Below, piece after piece: positions 20,573 to 28,848 of a DNA stretch of 64,000 nt (position 1 is its first letter; each line of letters begins with the position of its first letter). The stretch spans positions 558,001 to 622,000 of the forward strand of contig NZ_JAUHJR010000002.1 of the NCBI RefSeq assembly GCF_030412915.1, written 5' to 3'. The translations under genes were made by a program, and so were the position numbers. The notes below the pieces were generated by a model. That model did no database searches and had not been told where the DNA came from. It was given only the letters and a program-made list of their open reading frames with translations. The stretch is from Nocardioides abyssi (GTDB lineage Bacteria > Actinomycetota > Actinomycetes > Propionibacteriales > Nocardioidaceae).

Positions 20573-21304
20573 TCAGAAGTCGTAGGACCCGCAGACCCGG
20601 TCGCGCACCGCGCGCCACGACGACTCGTCGACGGGGCTGCCGGGCTCGATGTCGTGGAAGGCCTGCAGCGGCTCCATCCGGGCGGCCGTCGCCTCGTCGT
20701 AGCGGCCGGTCACCTGCTCCTCGGCGAACCGCGCCGGGTCGATGTCGACGAGCATCCCCTGGAGCGCGCGGATCCAGATCCCGAGCTCGGGGTCGACCGC
20801 CATCCCCAGCCGCAGCTCGGGCATGCCGGCCGTCGGCAGCACGCACACGCAGCGCACCAGGTCGGTCGTGCCGGCGGTCAGCACGGTGAGCACGTCGCCC
20901 TTGTGGTCGAGCGTCATCCGGTCGGTGCAGGGCTCGACGAGGTCGTCGTGGGGGCCGAGGTACGCCGCCCAGGTCGGCGTGGCGCCGTCCTCGTCGGCGG
21001 TCCACCGGGTCTCGCAGGAGTCGGCCGTGCGGAGGTACCGCACCGCGTCGCCGTGGTCGGCCACCGCCCCGCGCAGCGCGGTCGGGGTGTCGCCGGTGGC
21101 GACCACGAGGACGGCCTGGCCGGTGCAGCCGAGGTCGACGTGCTCGACGCCGAGGCGGAGCGGGTCGTCGCCGCGGGGCGTGCGGGCGGCGTCGTTCGTG
21201 CCGGCCCGGCCCGGCTCGTCGGGCCGGTCGAGGACGCCCGCGGCCACCCCGCCGCCGGCCCCCAGGACCGCAGCGAGCGCCAGGACCACCAGCCGGCTGC
21301 GCAC
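20573..21304 (-). CDS. Secreted or membrane-anchored protein of unknown function with a peptidoglycan-binding-like tail
   Basis: 243 residues. An N-terminal hydrophobic segment (LVVLALAAVLGAGGGVAAGV) acts as signal or anchor. The exported region has six to eight Cys, likely in disulfides. The C-terminal 75 residues (GIWIRALQGMLVDIDPARFAEEQVTGRYDEATAARMEPLQ) resemble a PG_binding_1 domain, so cell-wall attachment is plausible. The GTG start is supported by TAGGCT at 21312-21317 (minus strand), seven bases upstream. I do not recognise the central domain. Confidence 0.7.
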   Translation of the reverse strand: MRSRLVVLALAAVLGAGGGVAAGVLDRPDEPGRAGTNDAARTPRGDDPLRLGVEHVDLGCTGQAVLVVATGDTPTALRGAVADHGDAVRYLRTADSCETRWTADEDGATPTWAAYLGPHDDLVEPCTDRMTLDHKGDVLTVLTAGTTDLVRCVCVLPTAGMPELRLGMAVDPELGIWIRALQGMLVDIDPARFAEEQVTGRYDEATAARMEPLQAFHDIEPGSPVDESSWRAVRDRVCGSYDF

Positions 21305-21369
21305 GCTGCCGAGCCTAGGCGTCCGGCGGACTCCCGGCGCGGGGCGGCGCGCGTCACTACGGTGTCGCC

Positions 21370-22080
21370 GTGACCGCGACCCTGCCGCCCTCGGGCACCG
21401 ACACCCCGCCGGCTCCGACCTCCCGCGACGGGCTGGGCGCGCTGGTCGCCGTCCACGCGGCGCTGCTGGCGGGCGGCGCCGTGGCGCTCTCGCTGGACGC
21501 GCCGGCCCAGGGCTGGGGGGTGCTGGTGTGTGTGGTGGCCTACGTCGCCGCGCTCCTGGCCGTCTGCCGCGCCGCCGGGCGCGACGACCTGCTGGCGCTC
21601 GCCGGGTTCCTCGCGGTGGTCTCGGTCTTCCAGCTGCTGCCCGACTGGGTGCTCGCCGACCTGGTCGGCACGCTGCGGTTCCCCGACACCGGCGGGCCGC
21701 GCGTGGACGACGTGATCCCGCTCGCGATGGTCGCGATGTGGGTGGCGCCGCTCTTCGTCGCGGTCGCGCTCGCCGGCGGCCGCCCCGGGCGGGCGGCGCT
21801 GCTGTCCGCGCTGGTCTTCCTCGGTGCCGAGGTGCTCGCCCCCACGCTCGGCCTCTGGGAGCCGGTCGGCGACACCCACCGCCTGCTCGGCGTCGCGGTG
21901 TACGTCGTCCCCGCCGAGGCCGCCCTCGGCTGGGCCGCCGCGACCGCCTTCGCGCTGGTGCGGCACCGGCCCCTCCCGGCTCGGGTCGGCGCGGCGCTCG
22001 CCGTCTCGACCTTCTACCTCGGGGCGCTGGTGCTGGCCCACTTCGTCGTCGACGTCGCCGGCTGGCGGATCACCGCCTGA
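21370..22080 (+). CDS. Integral membrane protein, unknown function
   Basis: 236 residues with about seven hydrophobic segments separated by short loops. A charged motif FPDTGGPRVDDVIPLAMVAMWVAP sits in the middle and an AEAALGW motif further on. It might be an enzyme embedded in the membrane, but I cannot place it in a family. The GTG follows TACGGT (21358-21363) by six bases. Its 3' end overlaps the convergent TetR gene by 11 bp. Confidence 0.7.
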   Translation: MTATLPPSGTDTPPAPTSRDGLGALVAVHAALLAGGAVALSLDAPAQGWGVLVCVVAYVAALLAVCRAAGRDDLLALAGFLAVVSVFQLLPDWVLADLVGTLRFPDTGGPRVDDVIPLAMVAMWVAPLFVAVALAGGRPGRAALLSALVFLGAEVLAPTLGLWEPVGDTHRLLGVAVYVVPAEAALGWAAATAFALVRHRPLPARVGAALAVSTFYLGALVLAHFVVDVAGWRITA

Positions 22081-22621
22081 CGCCCAGCGCCCCCAGCGCC
22101 ATCTCCACCAGCAGCTGGTGCATCGGGCCGTCGGGGAGCAGCCCGCTGTGCGGGGTGGAGTTGAGCAGGCCGAACGTCGCGTGCGCCCGGGCCCGTGCGG
22201 TGTCGGCCGCCAGCCCGTCGTGCACCAGCCGCAGCTGCTCGGCCCACAGGTCGACGTACTCCCGCTGCAGGGCGCGGACCCGCTCGCGCGCCGTCGCCGG
22301 CAGCGACTCCCAGTCGCGGTCCTGGACGACGATCAGCGCCCGCTGGCCCAGGGCGAACGACGCGTGCCAGTCGACCAGCGCGGCCAGCGCCGCCACCGGT
22401 CCGTCCGCGGCCGCCACCCGCTGCCGCCCGACCGCGAGCAGCTCCTCGCTGATGGAGACCAGCATCTCGGCGAGCATCGCGTCCTTGGACGGGAAGTGCT
22501 TGTAGAGCGCCGGCCCGCTGATCCCGCACGCCGCCCCCAGGTCGGCCACCGACACCCCGTGGAACCCCCGCGCCGCGAACAGCTCCGCCGCCGTCGCCAG
22601 GATCTGTGCGCGCCGGGTCAC
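22070..22621 (-). CDS. TetR family regulator, probable repressor of the leucine catabolic operon
   Basis: 183 residues beginning VTRRAQILATAAELFAARGF, with helix-turn-helix VADLGAACGISGPALYKHFPSKDAML at about residues 22-47. The GTG at 22621 is chosen because the family N-terminus starts there and a TAACCT -10 box lies seven bases upstream; extensions further upstream translate a palindromic repeat. The promoter carries an 18-bp dyad also found in front of the acyl-CoA carboxylase gene at 25350. Autoregulation plus repression of that operon is therefore inferred. In mycobacteria a TetR gene (Rv2506) likewise borders the homologous leucine operon (recalled knowledge). Confidence 0.85.
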   Translation of the reverse strand: MTRRAQILATAAELFAARGFHGVSVADLGAACGISGPALYKHFPSKDAMLAEMLVSISEELLAVGRQRVAAADGPVAALAALVDWHASFALGQRALIVVQDRDWESLPATARERVRALQREYVDLWAEQLRLVHDGLAADTARARAHATFGLLNSTPHSGLLPDGPMHQLLVEMALGALGVRR

Positions 22622-22628
22622 GGGCGTC

Positions 22629-22647
22629 AGGTTAGCGGTTGTTAACC
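22629..22647 (-). promoter_or_regulatory. Leaderless promoter and operator of the TetR gene
   Basis: On the minus strand this reads GGTTAA-N4-CGCTAACCTG, a dyad with GGTTA/TAACC arms. TAACCT (22634-22629) is at -10 spacing, seven bases before the GTG. The same site occurs at 25325-25343. Confidence 0.55.
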
Positions 22648-22653
22648 GGGTGC

Positions 22654-22681
22654 AGGCGTACCACCAATTGGTGGTACGCCT
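22654..22681. repeat. 28-bp perfect palindrome P1
   Basis: Arms GGCGTACCACC and GGTGGTACGCC around centre AATT, plus one more pair outside. It is followed by GACCTTCTGG. A twin (P2) lies 82 bp away centre to centre. Between them, arms CCTTCTGGGCC (22684-22694) and GGCCCAGAAGG (22703-22713) form a further hairpin. Confidence 0.85.
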
Positions 22682-22736
22682 GACCTTCTGGGCCGTTGCA
22701 TCGGCCCAGAAGGTGTCGTGGAGGCCCATCAGCGTG

Positions 22737-22762
22737 GGCGTACCACCTATAGGTGGTACGCC
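22737..22762. repeat. 26-bp perfect palindrome P2
   Basis: The same 11-bp arms as P1 but centre TATA, again followed by GACCTTCTGG. It begins about 46 bp downstream of the metX stop, so it may terminate the metYX transcript. It could also be a protein-binding dyad or a mobile palindromic repeat. Confidence 0.85.
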
Positions 22763-22807
22763 GGACCTTCTGGACCTCCGCACACGTCGACCCGTCGACA
22801 GCAGGAC

Positions 22808-23920
22808 TCAGTCGACGAGGAACGCCCGCAACCGGGCGTGGTAGCCGGGCGGCTCGAGCAGGAACGAGTCGTGGCCCCAGGGGGAGGGGAGCTCGGCGTG
22901 GTCGACGTCGACGCCGCAGGCGGCGAGCTCGCGGGCCATCCGCTCGGACTGGGCGGTGTCGAAGCGCCAGTCGGAGTCGAAGGAGGTGAGCTGGAAGCGG
23001 GTGGCAGTGGTCCGGAGCCGGTCGGCGGTCCAGGGGTCGGCGAAGGGGTCGTAGTAGTCGAGCAGGCGGGTCAGGTAGAGATAGGACAGCGCGTCGAAGC
23101 GGTCGAGGAACACCTCGCCCTGGTGCTGGAGGTAGTGCTCGACCTCGAAGTCGGGCCCCATCCGCCAGTCGTCGCCGGTGCCGGTGCGGCGGTGGCCGAA
23201 CTTCGCCTCGAGCGAGGCCGCGGAGACGTAGGTGATGTGGGCCATCATCCGCGCGACCTTCTGGCCCAGGCGGGGCTGGACGCCCTTCTCGGCGTACCGC
23301 CCGTCGTGGAAGTCCGGGTCGCTCATGATCGCCTCGCGGGCGACGGAGGAGAAGGCGATGTTCTCCGGCGTCAGCCGCGAGGAGGCGGCCACGACGACGG
23401 CGCGGTCGATCTCGTCGGGGGCGTCGATGGCCCACTGGAGCACCTGCATCCCGCCGAGCGAGCCGCCGACGGCGGCGTGCAGCCGGGAGATCCCCAGCGA
23501 GGCCAGCAGTCGGCGGTGCACGGCGACGAGGTCGCTCATGTGCAGCATCGGGAAGTCCAGGCCGTACGCCGCGCCGGTGGCCGGGTCGGTCGAGAGCGGT
23601 CCGGTGGTGCCCGAGCAGCCGCCCAGCAGGTTGGCCGAGACGACGAAGAACCGGTCGGTGTCGACCGGCTTGCCGGGGCCGATCAGGTTGTCCCACCAGC
23701 CACGCTTCTTGGCGCCGATGTGCAGCCCGGCGGCGTGCGCGTCGCCGGTGAGCGCGTGGCAGACGAAGACCGCGTTGTCGCGCTCGGGGGAGAGCTCGCC
23801 GTAGGTCTCGTAGGCGACCTCGACGTGGTCGAGCCGCCCGCCGCCACGCAGGACCAGCGGGTCGTCCTGGGTGAAGAGGACGACCCGCTGGGTCTCGACG
23901 TAGCCGAGCGGTCCGGTCAC
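22808..23920 (-). CDS. metX: Homoserine O-acetyltransferase
   Basis: 370 residues, full length for MetX. It has an alpha/beta-hydrolase fold with nucleophile Ser154 in GGSLGGMQ, Asp317 in SDWRFD and His350 in WGHDSF completing the triad. It acetylates L-homoserine from acetyl-CoA, the activation step of methionine synthesis by direct sulfhydrylation. The GTG start lies 19 bases after the metY stop, so metY-metX form one minus-strand operon whose products act in consecutive steps (MetX first, MetY second). Confidence 0.95.
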   Translation of the reverse strand: MTGPLGYVETQRVVLFTQDDPLVLRGGGRLDHVEVAYETYGELSPERDNAVFVCHALTGDAHAAGLHIGAKKRGWWDNLIGPGKPVDTDRFFVVSANLLGGCSGTTGPLSTDPATGAAYGLDFPMLHMSDLVAVHRRLLASLGISRLHAAVGGSLGGMQVLQWAIDAPDEIDRAVVVAASSRLTPENIAFSSVAREAIMSDPDFHDGRYAEKGVQPRLGQKVARMMAHITYVSAASLEAKFGHRRTGTGDDWRMGPDFEVEHYLQHQGEVFLDRFDALSYLYLTRLLDYYDPFADPWTADRLRTTATRFQLTSFDSDWRFDTAQSERMARELAACGVDVDHAELPSPWGHDSFLLEPPGYHARLRAFLVD

Positions 23921-23939
23921 AGGTGGGTGCTCGGGATCG

Positions 23940-25226
23940 TCACTTGGTGGCGGTCAGCGCCTGCTCGAGGTCGGCGATGATGTCGTCCACGTGCTCGATG
24001 CCGATCGAGAGCCGCACCATGTCCTCGGGGACACCGGCGGCCTCGAGCTCCTCGGGGGTGAGCTGGGAGTGCGTCGTCGTGGCGTTGTGGATCGCCAGCG
24101 ACTTCGCGTCGCCGATGTTGGCCAGGTGGCTGAACAGCTGCAGCGACTCGATGAAGGTCCGCCCGCCGTCGCGGCCGGCCTTGAGGCCGAAGCTCACGAG
24201 GCCGCCGTACCCCTTGCCGGTGAAGGTGCGGTCGGCGACGGACTTGTACTTGCTGGACTCCAGGCCGGGGTAGCTGACCCACGACACGGCGTCGTGGCCC
24301 TCGAGGTACTTTGCGACCGCCAGCGCGTTCTCGCTGTGCCGCTCCATGCGCAGGTGGAGGGTCTCCAGGCCCTGGAGGAACAGCCAGGAGTTCATCGGGG
24401 TGATCGCGGCACCGGTGTTGCGCAGCAGCACCGTGCGGGCGCGGATGATGTACGCCGCCGGGCCGGCGGCCTCGGTCCACACCGCGCCGTGGTAGGCCGG
24501 GTCGGGCTTGGTCAGGCCGGGGAAGCGCTCGGAGTGCGCGGCCCAGTCGAACGTGCCGGAGTCGACGATCACGCCGCCGATGGAGGTGCCGTGGCCGCCG
24601 ATGTACTTCGTCGCGGCGTGCACGACGACGTCCGCGCCCTGCTCGATCGCGCGGACCAGGTAGGGCGACGGCGTGGTGTTGTCGATGACCAGCGGCAGGC
24701 CCTGGGCGTGCGCGGCCTCCGACCAGGCGGGGATGTCGATGACGTTGATCTTGGGGTTGCCGACGGTCTCGCCGAAGACCATCTTGGTCTTCTCGTCGAC
24801 GTGCTGGGCCAGCTCCTCGGGCTTCTCGGGGTCGACGAAGCGGACCTCGATGCCGAACTGGGGCAGCGTGTGGGCGAACAGCGCGTAGGTGCCGCCGTAG
24901 AGCGTGGAGAGCGCGACGATGTTGTCGCCGGCGTAGCAGAGGTTGAGCACGGCGTACGTCGTCGCGGCGGACCCGCTCGCGGTCGCGAGCGCACCGACGC
25001 CGCCCTCGAGCTGGTTGATCCGGTCCTCGAACACCGACTGCGTCGGGTTCATGATCCGCGTGTAGATGTTGCCCGGCTCGGCCAGCGCGAAGAGGTTGGC
25101 GGCGTGCTCGGTGTCGTTGAAGACGTAGGACGTCGTCTGGTAGATCGGCACCGCCCGCGCGTTGGTGGCGGGGTCGGCCTGCTCCTGGCCGGCGTGGACG
25201 GCGAGGGTCTCGGGGCTGTGCGTCAC
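23940..25226 (-). CDS. metY: O-acetylhomoserine sulfhydrylase (PLP-dependent)
   Basis: 428 residues of the Cys/Met metabolism PLP family. The cofactor lysine is Lys207 in VVHAATKYIGGHGT, with YxR (YTRIMNPT) near residue 55 and SGSAATTYAVL at the phosphate site. It condenses O-acetylhomoserine with sulfide to homocysteine. The GTG at 25226 is preferred because AGGAGG sits five bases upstream; an in-frame upstream ATG lacks a ribosome site and lies close to or upstream of the predicted promoter. The 5' leader is too short for a SAM riboswitch. Confidence 0.95.
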   Translation of the reverse strand: MTHSPETLAVHAGQEQADPATNARAVPIYQTTSYVFNDTEHAANLFALAEPGNIYTRIMNPTQSVFEDRINQLEGGVGALATASGSAATTYAVLNLCYAGDNIVALSTLYGGTYALFAHTLPQFGIEVRFVDPEKPEELAQHVDEKTKMVFGETVGNPKINVIDIPAWSEAAHAQGLPLVIDNTTPSPYLVRAIEQGADVVVHAATKYIGGHGTSIGGVIVDSGTFDWAAHSERFPGLTKPDPAYHGAVWTEAAGPAAYIIRARTVLLRNTGAAITPMNSWLFLQGLETLHLRMERHSENALAVAKYLEGHDAVSWVSYPGLESSKYKSVADRTFTGKGYGGLVSFGLKAGRDGGRTFIESLQLFSHLANIGDAKSLAIHNATTTHSQLTPEELEAAGVPEDMVRLSIGIEHVDDIIADLEQALTATK

Positions 25227-25254
25227 GTGTTCCTCCTGGATGGGTGGCTCTCCC

Positions 25255-25283
25255 AGCCTAAAGTCAAGTGAAGGACTCGACAA
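25255..25283 (-). promoter_or_regulatory. Predicted promoter of metYX
   Basis: Minus strand: -35 TTGTCG (25283-25278), 17-bp spacer, -10 TAGGCT (25260-25255). The transcript would start near 25248, leaving a leader of about 22 nt that holds only the Shine-Dalgarno sequence. Confidence 0.5.
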
Positions 25284-25324
25284 TTAGTGTCCGAGGACCG
25301 GACGCCGGGGCGCTCGACGGGCCT

Positions 25325-25343
25325 GGTTAATGATCGCTAACCT
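25325..25343 (+). promoter_or_regulatory. Leaderless promoter and operator of the leucine catabolic operon
   Basis: Reads GGTTAA-N4-CGCTAACCTG, with TAACCT at 25338-25343 six bases before the GTG. It matches the site in front of the TetR gene at 22621 apart from the N4 spacer, so the operator overlaps the -10 box in both. Confidence 0.6.
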
Positions 25344-25349
25344 GCCGGG

Positions 25350-26921
25350 GTGACCCAGGACCTGAGATCGCTCGTCGAGGACCTGCGCGAGCGCCTCGCC
25401 ACCACCCGGCTCGGCGGCTCGGAGAGGGCGCGGGACAAGCACACCGCCCGCGGCAAGATGCTGGTGCGCGAGCGCGTCGACCGGCTGCTCGACCCCGGGA
25501 GCGCGTTCCTCGAGCTCAGCCCGCTGGCCGCCACGGGGATGTACGGCGCTCCCGGTGAGACGCCCGTCCCGGCCGCCGGCATCGTCACCGGCATCGGCCG
25601 GATCAGCGGCCGCGAGTGCCTGGTGGTCGCCAACGACGCCACCGTCAAGGGCGGCACCTACTACCCGGTGACGGTCAAGAAGCACCTGCGCGCCCAGCAG
25701 GTCGCCGCCGACAACCACCTGCCGTGCGTCTACCTCGTCGACTCCGGGGGTGCGTTCCTGCCGCTGCAGGACGAGGTCTTCCCCGACCGGGAGCACTTCG
25801 GCCGGATCTTCTTCAACCAGGCCAACCTGTCGGCGCGCGGCATCCCGCAGGTCGCCTCGGTGATGGGGTCGTGCACCGCGGGCGGCGCCTACGTGCCGGC
25901 GATGTCGGACGAGACCGTCATCGTCAAGGAGCAGGGCACGATCTTCCTCGGCGGCCCGCCGCTGGTGAAGGCCGCGACCGGTGAGGTCGTCACCGCCGAG
26001 GAGCTGGGCGGCGGCGACGTCCACGCGCGCACCTCCGGCGTGGTCGACCACCTCGCCGAGGACGACGCCCACGCGCTCGCGATCGTGCGCTCGATCGTGG
26101 CTACGTTCCCTGCCTCGGCGGGTTTCGAGACAGGCGCCAGGGCGCCTTCCTCAACCAGCCGGGCGTGGGAGGTGCGCGAGGTCGAGGAGCCGCTGGAGGA
26201 CCCCGAGACGTTGTACGACGTCGTCCCGGCCGACACCCGCACGCCGTACGACGTGCGCGAGGTCATCCGCCGCGTCGTCGACGGCAGCCGGTTCCAGGAG
26301 TTCAAGAAGCTCTACGGCGAGACGCTGGTGACCGGCTTCGCGCACGTCTGGGGCCACCCGGTCGGCATCGTGGCCAACAACGGGATCCTCTTCGGGGAGT
26401 CCGCGCTCAAGGGCGCGCACTTCATCGAGCTGTGCAACCAGCGCGGCATCCCGCTGGTCTTCCTGCAGAACATCTCCGGCTTCATGGTCGGCCGGGAGTA
26501 CGAGAACAAGGGCATCGCCCGCGACGGCGCGAAGCTGGTCACCGCGGTCGCCTGCTCGGTGGTCCCGAAGTTCACCGTCGTCATCGGCGGCTCGTTCGGC
26601 GCCGGCAACTACGGCATGTGCGGGCGTGCCTACGACCCGCGCTTCCTGTGGATGTGGCCCAACGCCCGGATCTCGGTGATGGGCGGCGAGCAGGCCGCGT
26701 CCGTGCTGGCGACGGTCGCCGGGAAGCCGGAGGACGAGGAGTTCAAGGCCCCGATCCGCGAGCAGTACGAGACCCAGGGGTCGCCCTACTACGCCACCGC
26801 CCGGCTCTGGGACGACGGCGTGATCGACCCCGCCGACACCCGTCGCGTGCTCGGCATGGGCCTCGCGGCCGCCGCCCACGCCCCGGTCCCCAGCCCCTCC
26901 TACGGAATCTTCAGGATGTAA
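25350..26921 (+). CDS. accD1: Acyl-CoA carboxylase beta subunit (probably methylcrotonyl-CoA carboxylase), with an in-frame repeat insertion
   Basis: 523 residues. Carboxyltransferase N- and C-domains are complete: [35 protein letters not shown], and [23 protein letters not shown]. With the biotin carboxylase and HMG-CoA lyase that follow, the likely substrate is 3-methylcrotonyl-CoA from leucine. Residues about 256-272 ([17 protein letters not shown]) are foreign: they translate a 48-bp dispersed repeat that also occurs in intergenic DNA at 37.5 kb. The insertion keeps the frame and lies in the linker between the two carboxyltransferase domains, so activity is probably retained. The gene is leaderless, with an operator shared with the TetR gene. 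Confidence 0.93.
   Translation: MTQDLRSLVEDLRERLATTRLGGSERARDKHTARGKMLVRERVDRLLDPGSAFLELSPLAATGMYGAPGETPVPAAGIVTGIGRISGRECLVVANDATVKGGTYYPVTVKKHLRAQQVAADNHLPCVYLVDSGGAFLPLQDEVFPDREHFGRIFFNQANLSARGIPQVASVMGSCTAGGAYVPAMSDETVIVKEQGTIFLGGPPLVKAATGEVVTAEELGGGDVHARTSGVVDHLAEDDAHALAIVRSIVATFPASAGFETGARAPSSTSRAWEVREVEEPLEDPETLYDVVPADTRTPYDVREVIRRVVDGSRFQEFKKLYGETLVTGFAHVWGHPVGIVANNGILFGESALKGAHFIELCNQRGIPLVFLQNISGFMVGREYENKGIARDGAKLVTAVACSVVPKFTVVIGGSFGAGNYGMCGRAYDPRFLWMWPNARISVMGGEQAASVLATVAGKPEDEEFKAPIREQYETQGSPYYATARLWDDGVIDPADTRRVLGMGLAAAAHAPVPSPSYGIFRM
26116..26163 (+). repeat. 48-bp dispersed repeat (REP-like) inside the acyl-CoA carboxylase gene
   Basis: Ends CGGCGGGTTTCGAGAC and TCCTCAACCAGCCGGG flank a perfect 7-bp stem (AGGCGCC-AG-GGCGCCT). 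It differs from the intergenic copy at 37529-37576 at 5 of 48 positions, two pairs of which are compensatory in the stem. Being 48 bp long, it adds exactly 16 codons. Confidence 0.9.
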
Positions 26922-26925
26922 CGGG

Positions 26926-28848
26926 ATGCCCTCGATCCACACTCTCCTGGTCGCCAACCGCGGCGAGATCGCGCTGCGCGTCTTCCGCACCGCGGCGCGC
27001 CTCGGCATCCGCACGGTGGCGATCCACACCGACCTCGACGCCACGGCGCCGCACGTGCGCGCGGCCGACGACGCGGTCCGGGTGGGCAGCTACCTCGACG
27101 TCGACGAGGTCGTCGCCGCCGCGGTGGCGGTCGGCGCCGACGCGGTCCACCCCGGCTACGGCTTCCTCTCGGAGCGGTCGGCCTTCGCGGCCGCGCTGGA
27201 GGCGGCCGGGGTCACCCTGGTCGGCCCGAGCGCGCAGGTCATGGAGCAGATGGGCCGCAAGGACCTCGCCCGCGACATCGCGGTGGCCGCGGGCGTGCCG
27301 GTCGTGCCGGCGTACGCCCTCGACGACGACCCGTCGACCTTCGCCTACCCGGTGCTGGTCAAGGCCGCGGCGGGCGGCGGCGGCAAGGGCATGCGCGTGG
27401 TCCGCTCGGCCGGCGAGCTGCCCGAGGCCCGGGCCGCCGCGGCGCGCGAGGCGGCGAGCGCGTTCGGCGACGAGACGCTGCTCATCGAGAAGTACGTCGA
27501 GCGCGGCCGCCACCTCGAGGTGCAGGTCATGGGGGACAGCCACGGCAACGTCGTGCACCTCTTCGAGCGCGACTGCTCGACCCAGCGCCGCCACCAGAAG
27601 GTGCTGGAGGAGGCGCCCGGACCCACCGTCGACGCCGACCTGCGGCACCGGATGACCGCGGCGGCGGTCGCGCTCGCCCGGCAGGTCGGGTACGTCGGCG
27701 CGGGCACCGTGGAGTTCCTCCTCGACGCCGACACCGGCGACTTCTACTTCCTGGAGATGAACACCCGGCTCCAGGTCGAGCACCCGGTCACCGAGGCGAT
27801 CACGGGCCTCGACCTGGTCGAGGAGCAGCTGCGGGTCGCGGCGGGCGAGCCGCTGTCCCGCACCCAGGAGGAGCTCGCCATCACCGGCCACGCCATCGAG
27901 GCCCGGGTGTACGCCGAGGACGCGTTCGGCGGGTTCCTGCCGCAGGCCGGGCGGGCCGACCTCGTCCGGTGGCCCAGCGGCTCGGGGATCCGGGTCGACC
28001 ACGCGCTGGAGAGCGGTCAGGTCGTCTCCACCTCCTACGACCCGATGCTCGGCAAGGTGATCGCCCACGGCCCCGACCGCGAGTCCGCGCGGCAGGCGCT
28101 GCTGCGCGCGCTCGAGGGCACCGCGGTCACCGGGCTGACCACCAACACCGGCTTCCTCCGTGCGCTGGTGGCGAGCGACGAGTTCCGCGACGCGACGATC
28201 GACACCGCGTGGCTGGACCGCCACGAGGTGGCGGCGCCGGGCCCGGACGAGGCGCGCCTCTTCGCGGCCTGGACGGCGGCGTACCTCCTCACCCCCGGCG
28301 TCGGCTCCGACCCGCACCCCTTCCAGGCCGACGGCTGGCGGCTCGCCGGCCCGCCCGCGCCGGTCGTCGTCGAGCTCGACCGCCCGGTCGTGGTCGAGCA
28401 CGCGCGGCTCGGCGTGCCCGGCACCGTCGACGAGATGCCGGTCACGGCGGTGGCCGCGGCCGACCTGCGGCCCGGTCACGAGGTCGTCCTCGAGCTCGAG
28501 GGCCGGCGTCGCCGCGCGGTGGTCGACGTGCAGGCGCACACGGTCGAGGTCGTCCTCGACGGCCAGCGCCACGTCTTCACCAAGCCCGACGTCGCCGCCG
28601 ACACCGGGCCGGCCGCCGGCGACGGCACCGTGGTCGCGCCCATGCCCGGCACCGTGCTCGACGTGCGGGTCGCCGAGGGCCAGCAGGTCACCGCGGGCGA
28701 GCTGCTCGGTGCGATGGAGGCGATGAAGATGGAGTTCGCGCTCACCGCGCCGTACGACAGCGTGGTCACCGCCGTCGAGGCGGTGGCGGGCCGGCAGGTG
28801 GCGCTGGGGGCGCGCCTGTTCGAGGTGACGGGTACCGACCAGGCATGA
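26926..28848 (+). CDS. accA1: Acyl-CoA carboxylase alpha subunit: biotin carboxylase with biotin carrier domain
   Basis: 640 residues. Biotin carboxylase/ATP-grasp domain (residues 1-450): KAAAGGGGKGMR phosphate loop, EKYVERGRHLEVQVMGD, and EMNTRLQVEHPVTE. A linker follows, then a C-terminal biotinyl domain with the biotinylated Lys601 in EAMKMEF. It carboxylates its own biotin with ATP and bicarbonate for transfer by the beta subunit four bases upstream. Start ATG is preceded by a weak ribosome site inside the previous gene's end. Confidence 0.95.
   Translation: MPSIHTLLVANRGEIALRVFRTAARLGIRTVAIHTDLDATAPHVRAADDAVRVGSYLDVDEVVAAAVAVGADAVHPGYGFLSERSAFAAALEAAGVTLVGPSAQVMEQMGRKDLARDIAVAAGVPVVPAYALDDDPSTFAYPVLVKAAAGGGGKGMRVVRSAGELPEARAAAAREAASAFGDETLLIEKYVERGRHLEVQVMGDSHGNVVHLFERDCSTQRRHQKVLEEAPGPTVDADLRHRMTAAAVALARQVGYVGAGTVEFLLDADTGDFYFLEMNTRLQVEHPVTEAITGLDLVEEQLRVAAGEPLSRTQEELAITGHAIEARVYAEDAFGGFLPQAGRADLVRWPSGSGIRVDHALESGQVVSTSYDPMLGKVIAHGPDRESARQALLRALEGTAVTGLTTNTGFLRALVASDEFRDATIDTAWLDRHEVAAPGPDEARLFAAWTAAYLLTPGVGSDPHPFQADGWRLAGPPAPVVVELDRPVVVEHARLGVPGTVDEMPVTAVAAADLRPGHEVVLELEGRRRRAVVDVQAHTVEVVLDGQRHVFTKPDVAADTGPAAGDGTVVAPMPGTVLDVRVAEGQQVTAGELLGAMEAMKMEFALTAPYDSVVTAVEAVAGRQVALGARLFEVTGTDQA

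Noticed and set aside
22622-22783. N-terminal extension of the TetR protein (54 extra residues)
   Set aside because: The extension translates the twin palindromes (VPPIGGTP, TTNWWYA) and the promoter; the family N-terminus starts at 22621.
25227-25349. Possible SAM riboswitch upstream of metYX
   Set aside because: The predicted promoter leaves only about 22 nt of leader, and the 123-bp gap is shared with a divergent promoter. No pseudoknotted SAM aptamer pattern is visible.
25350-26921. Acyl-CoA carboxylase beta as a pseudogene
   Set aside because: The 48-bp insertion preserves frame and the motifs on both sides are intact, so it is annotated as functional.
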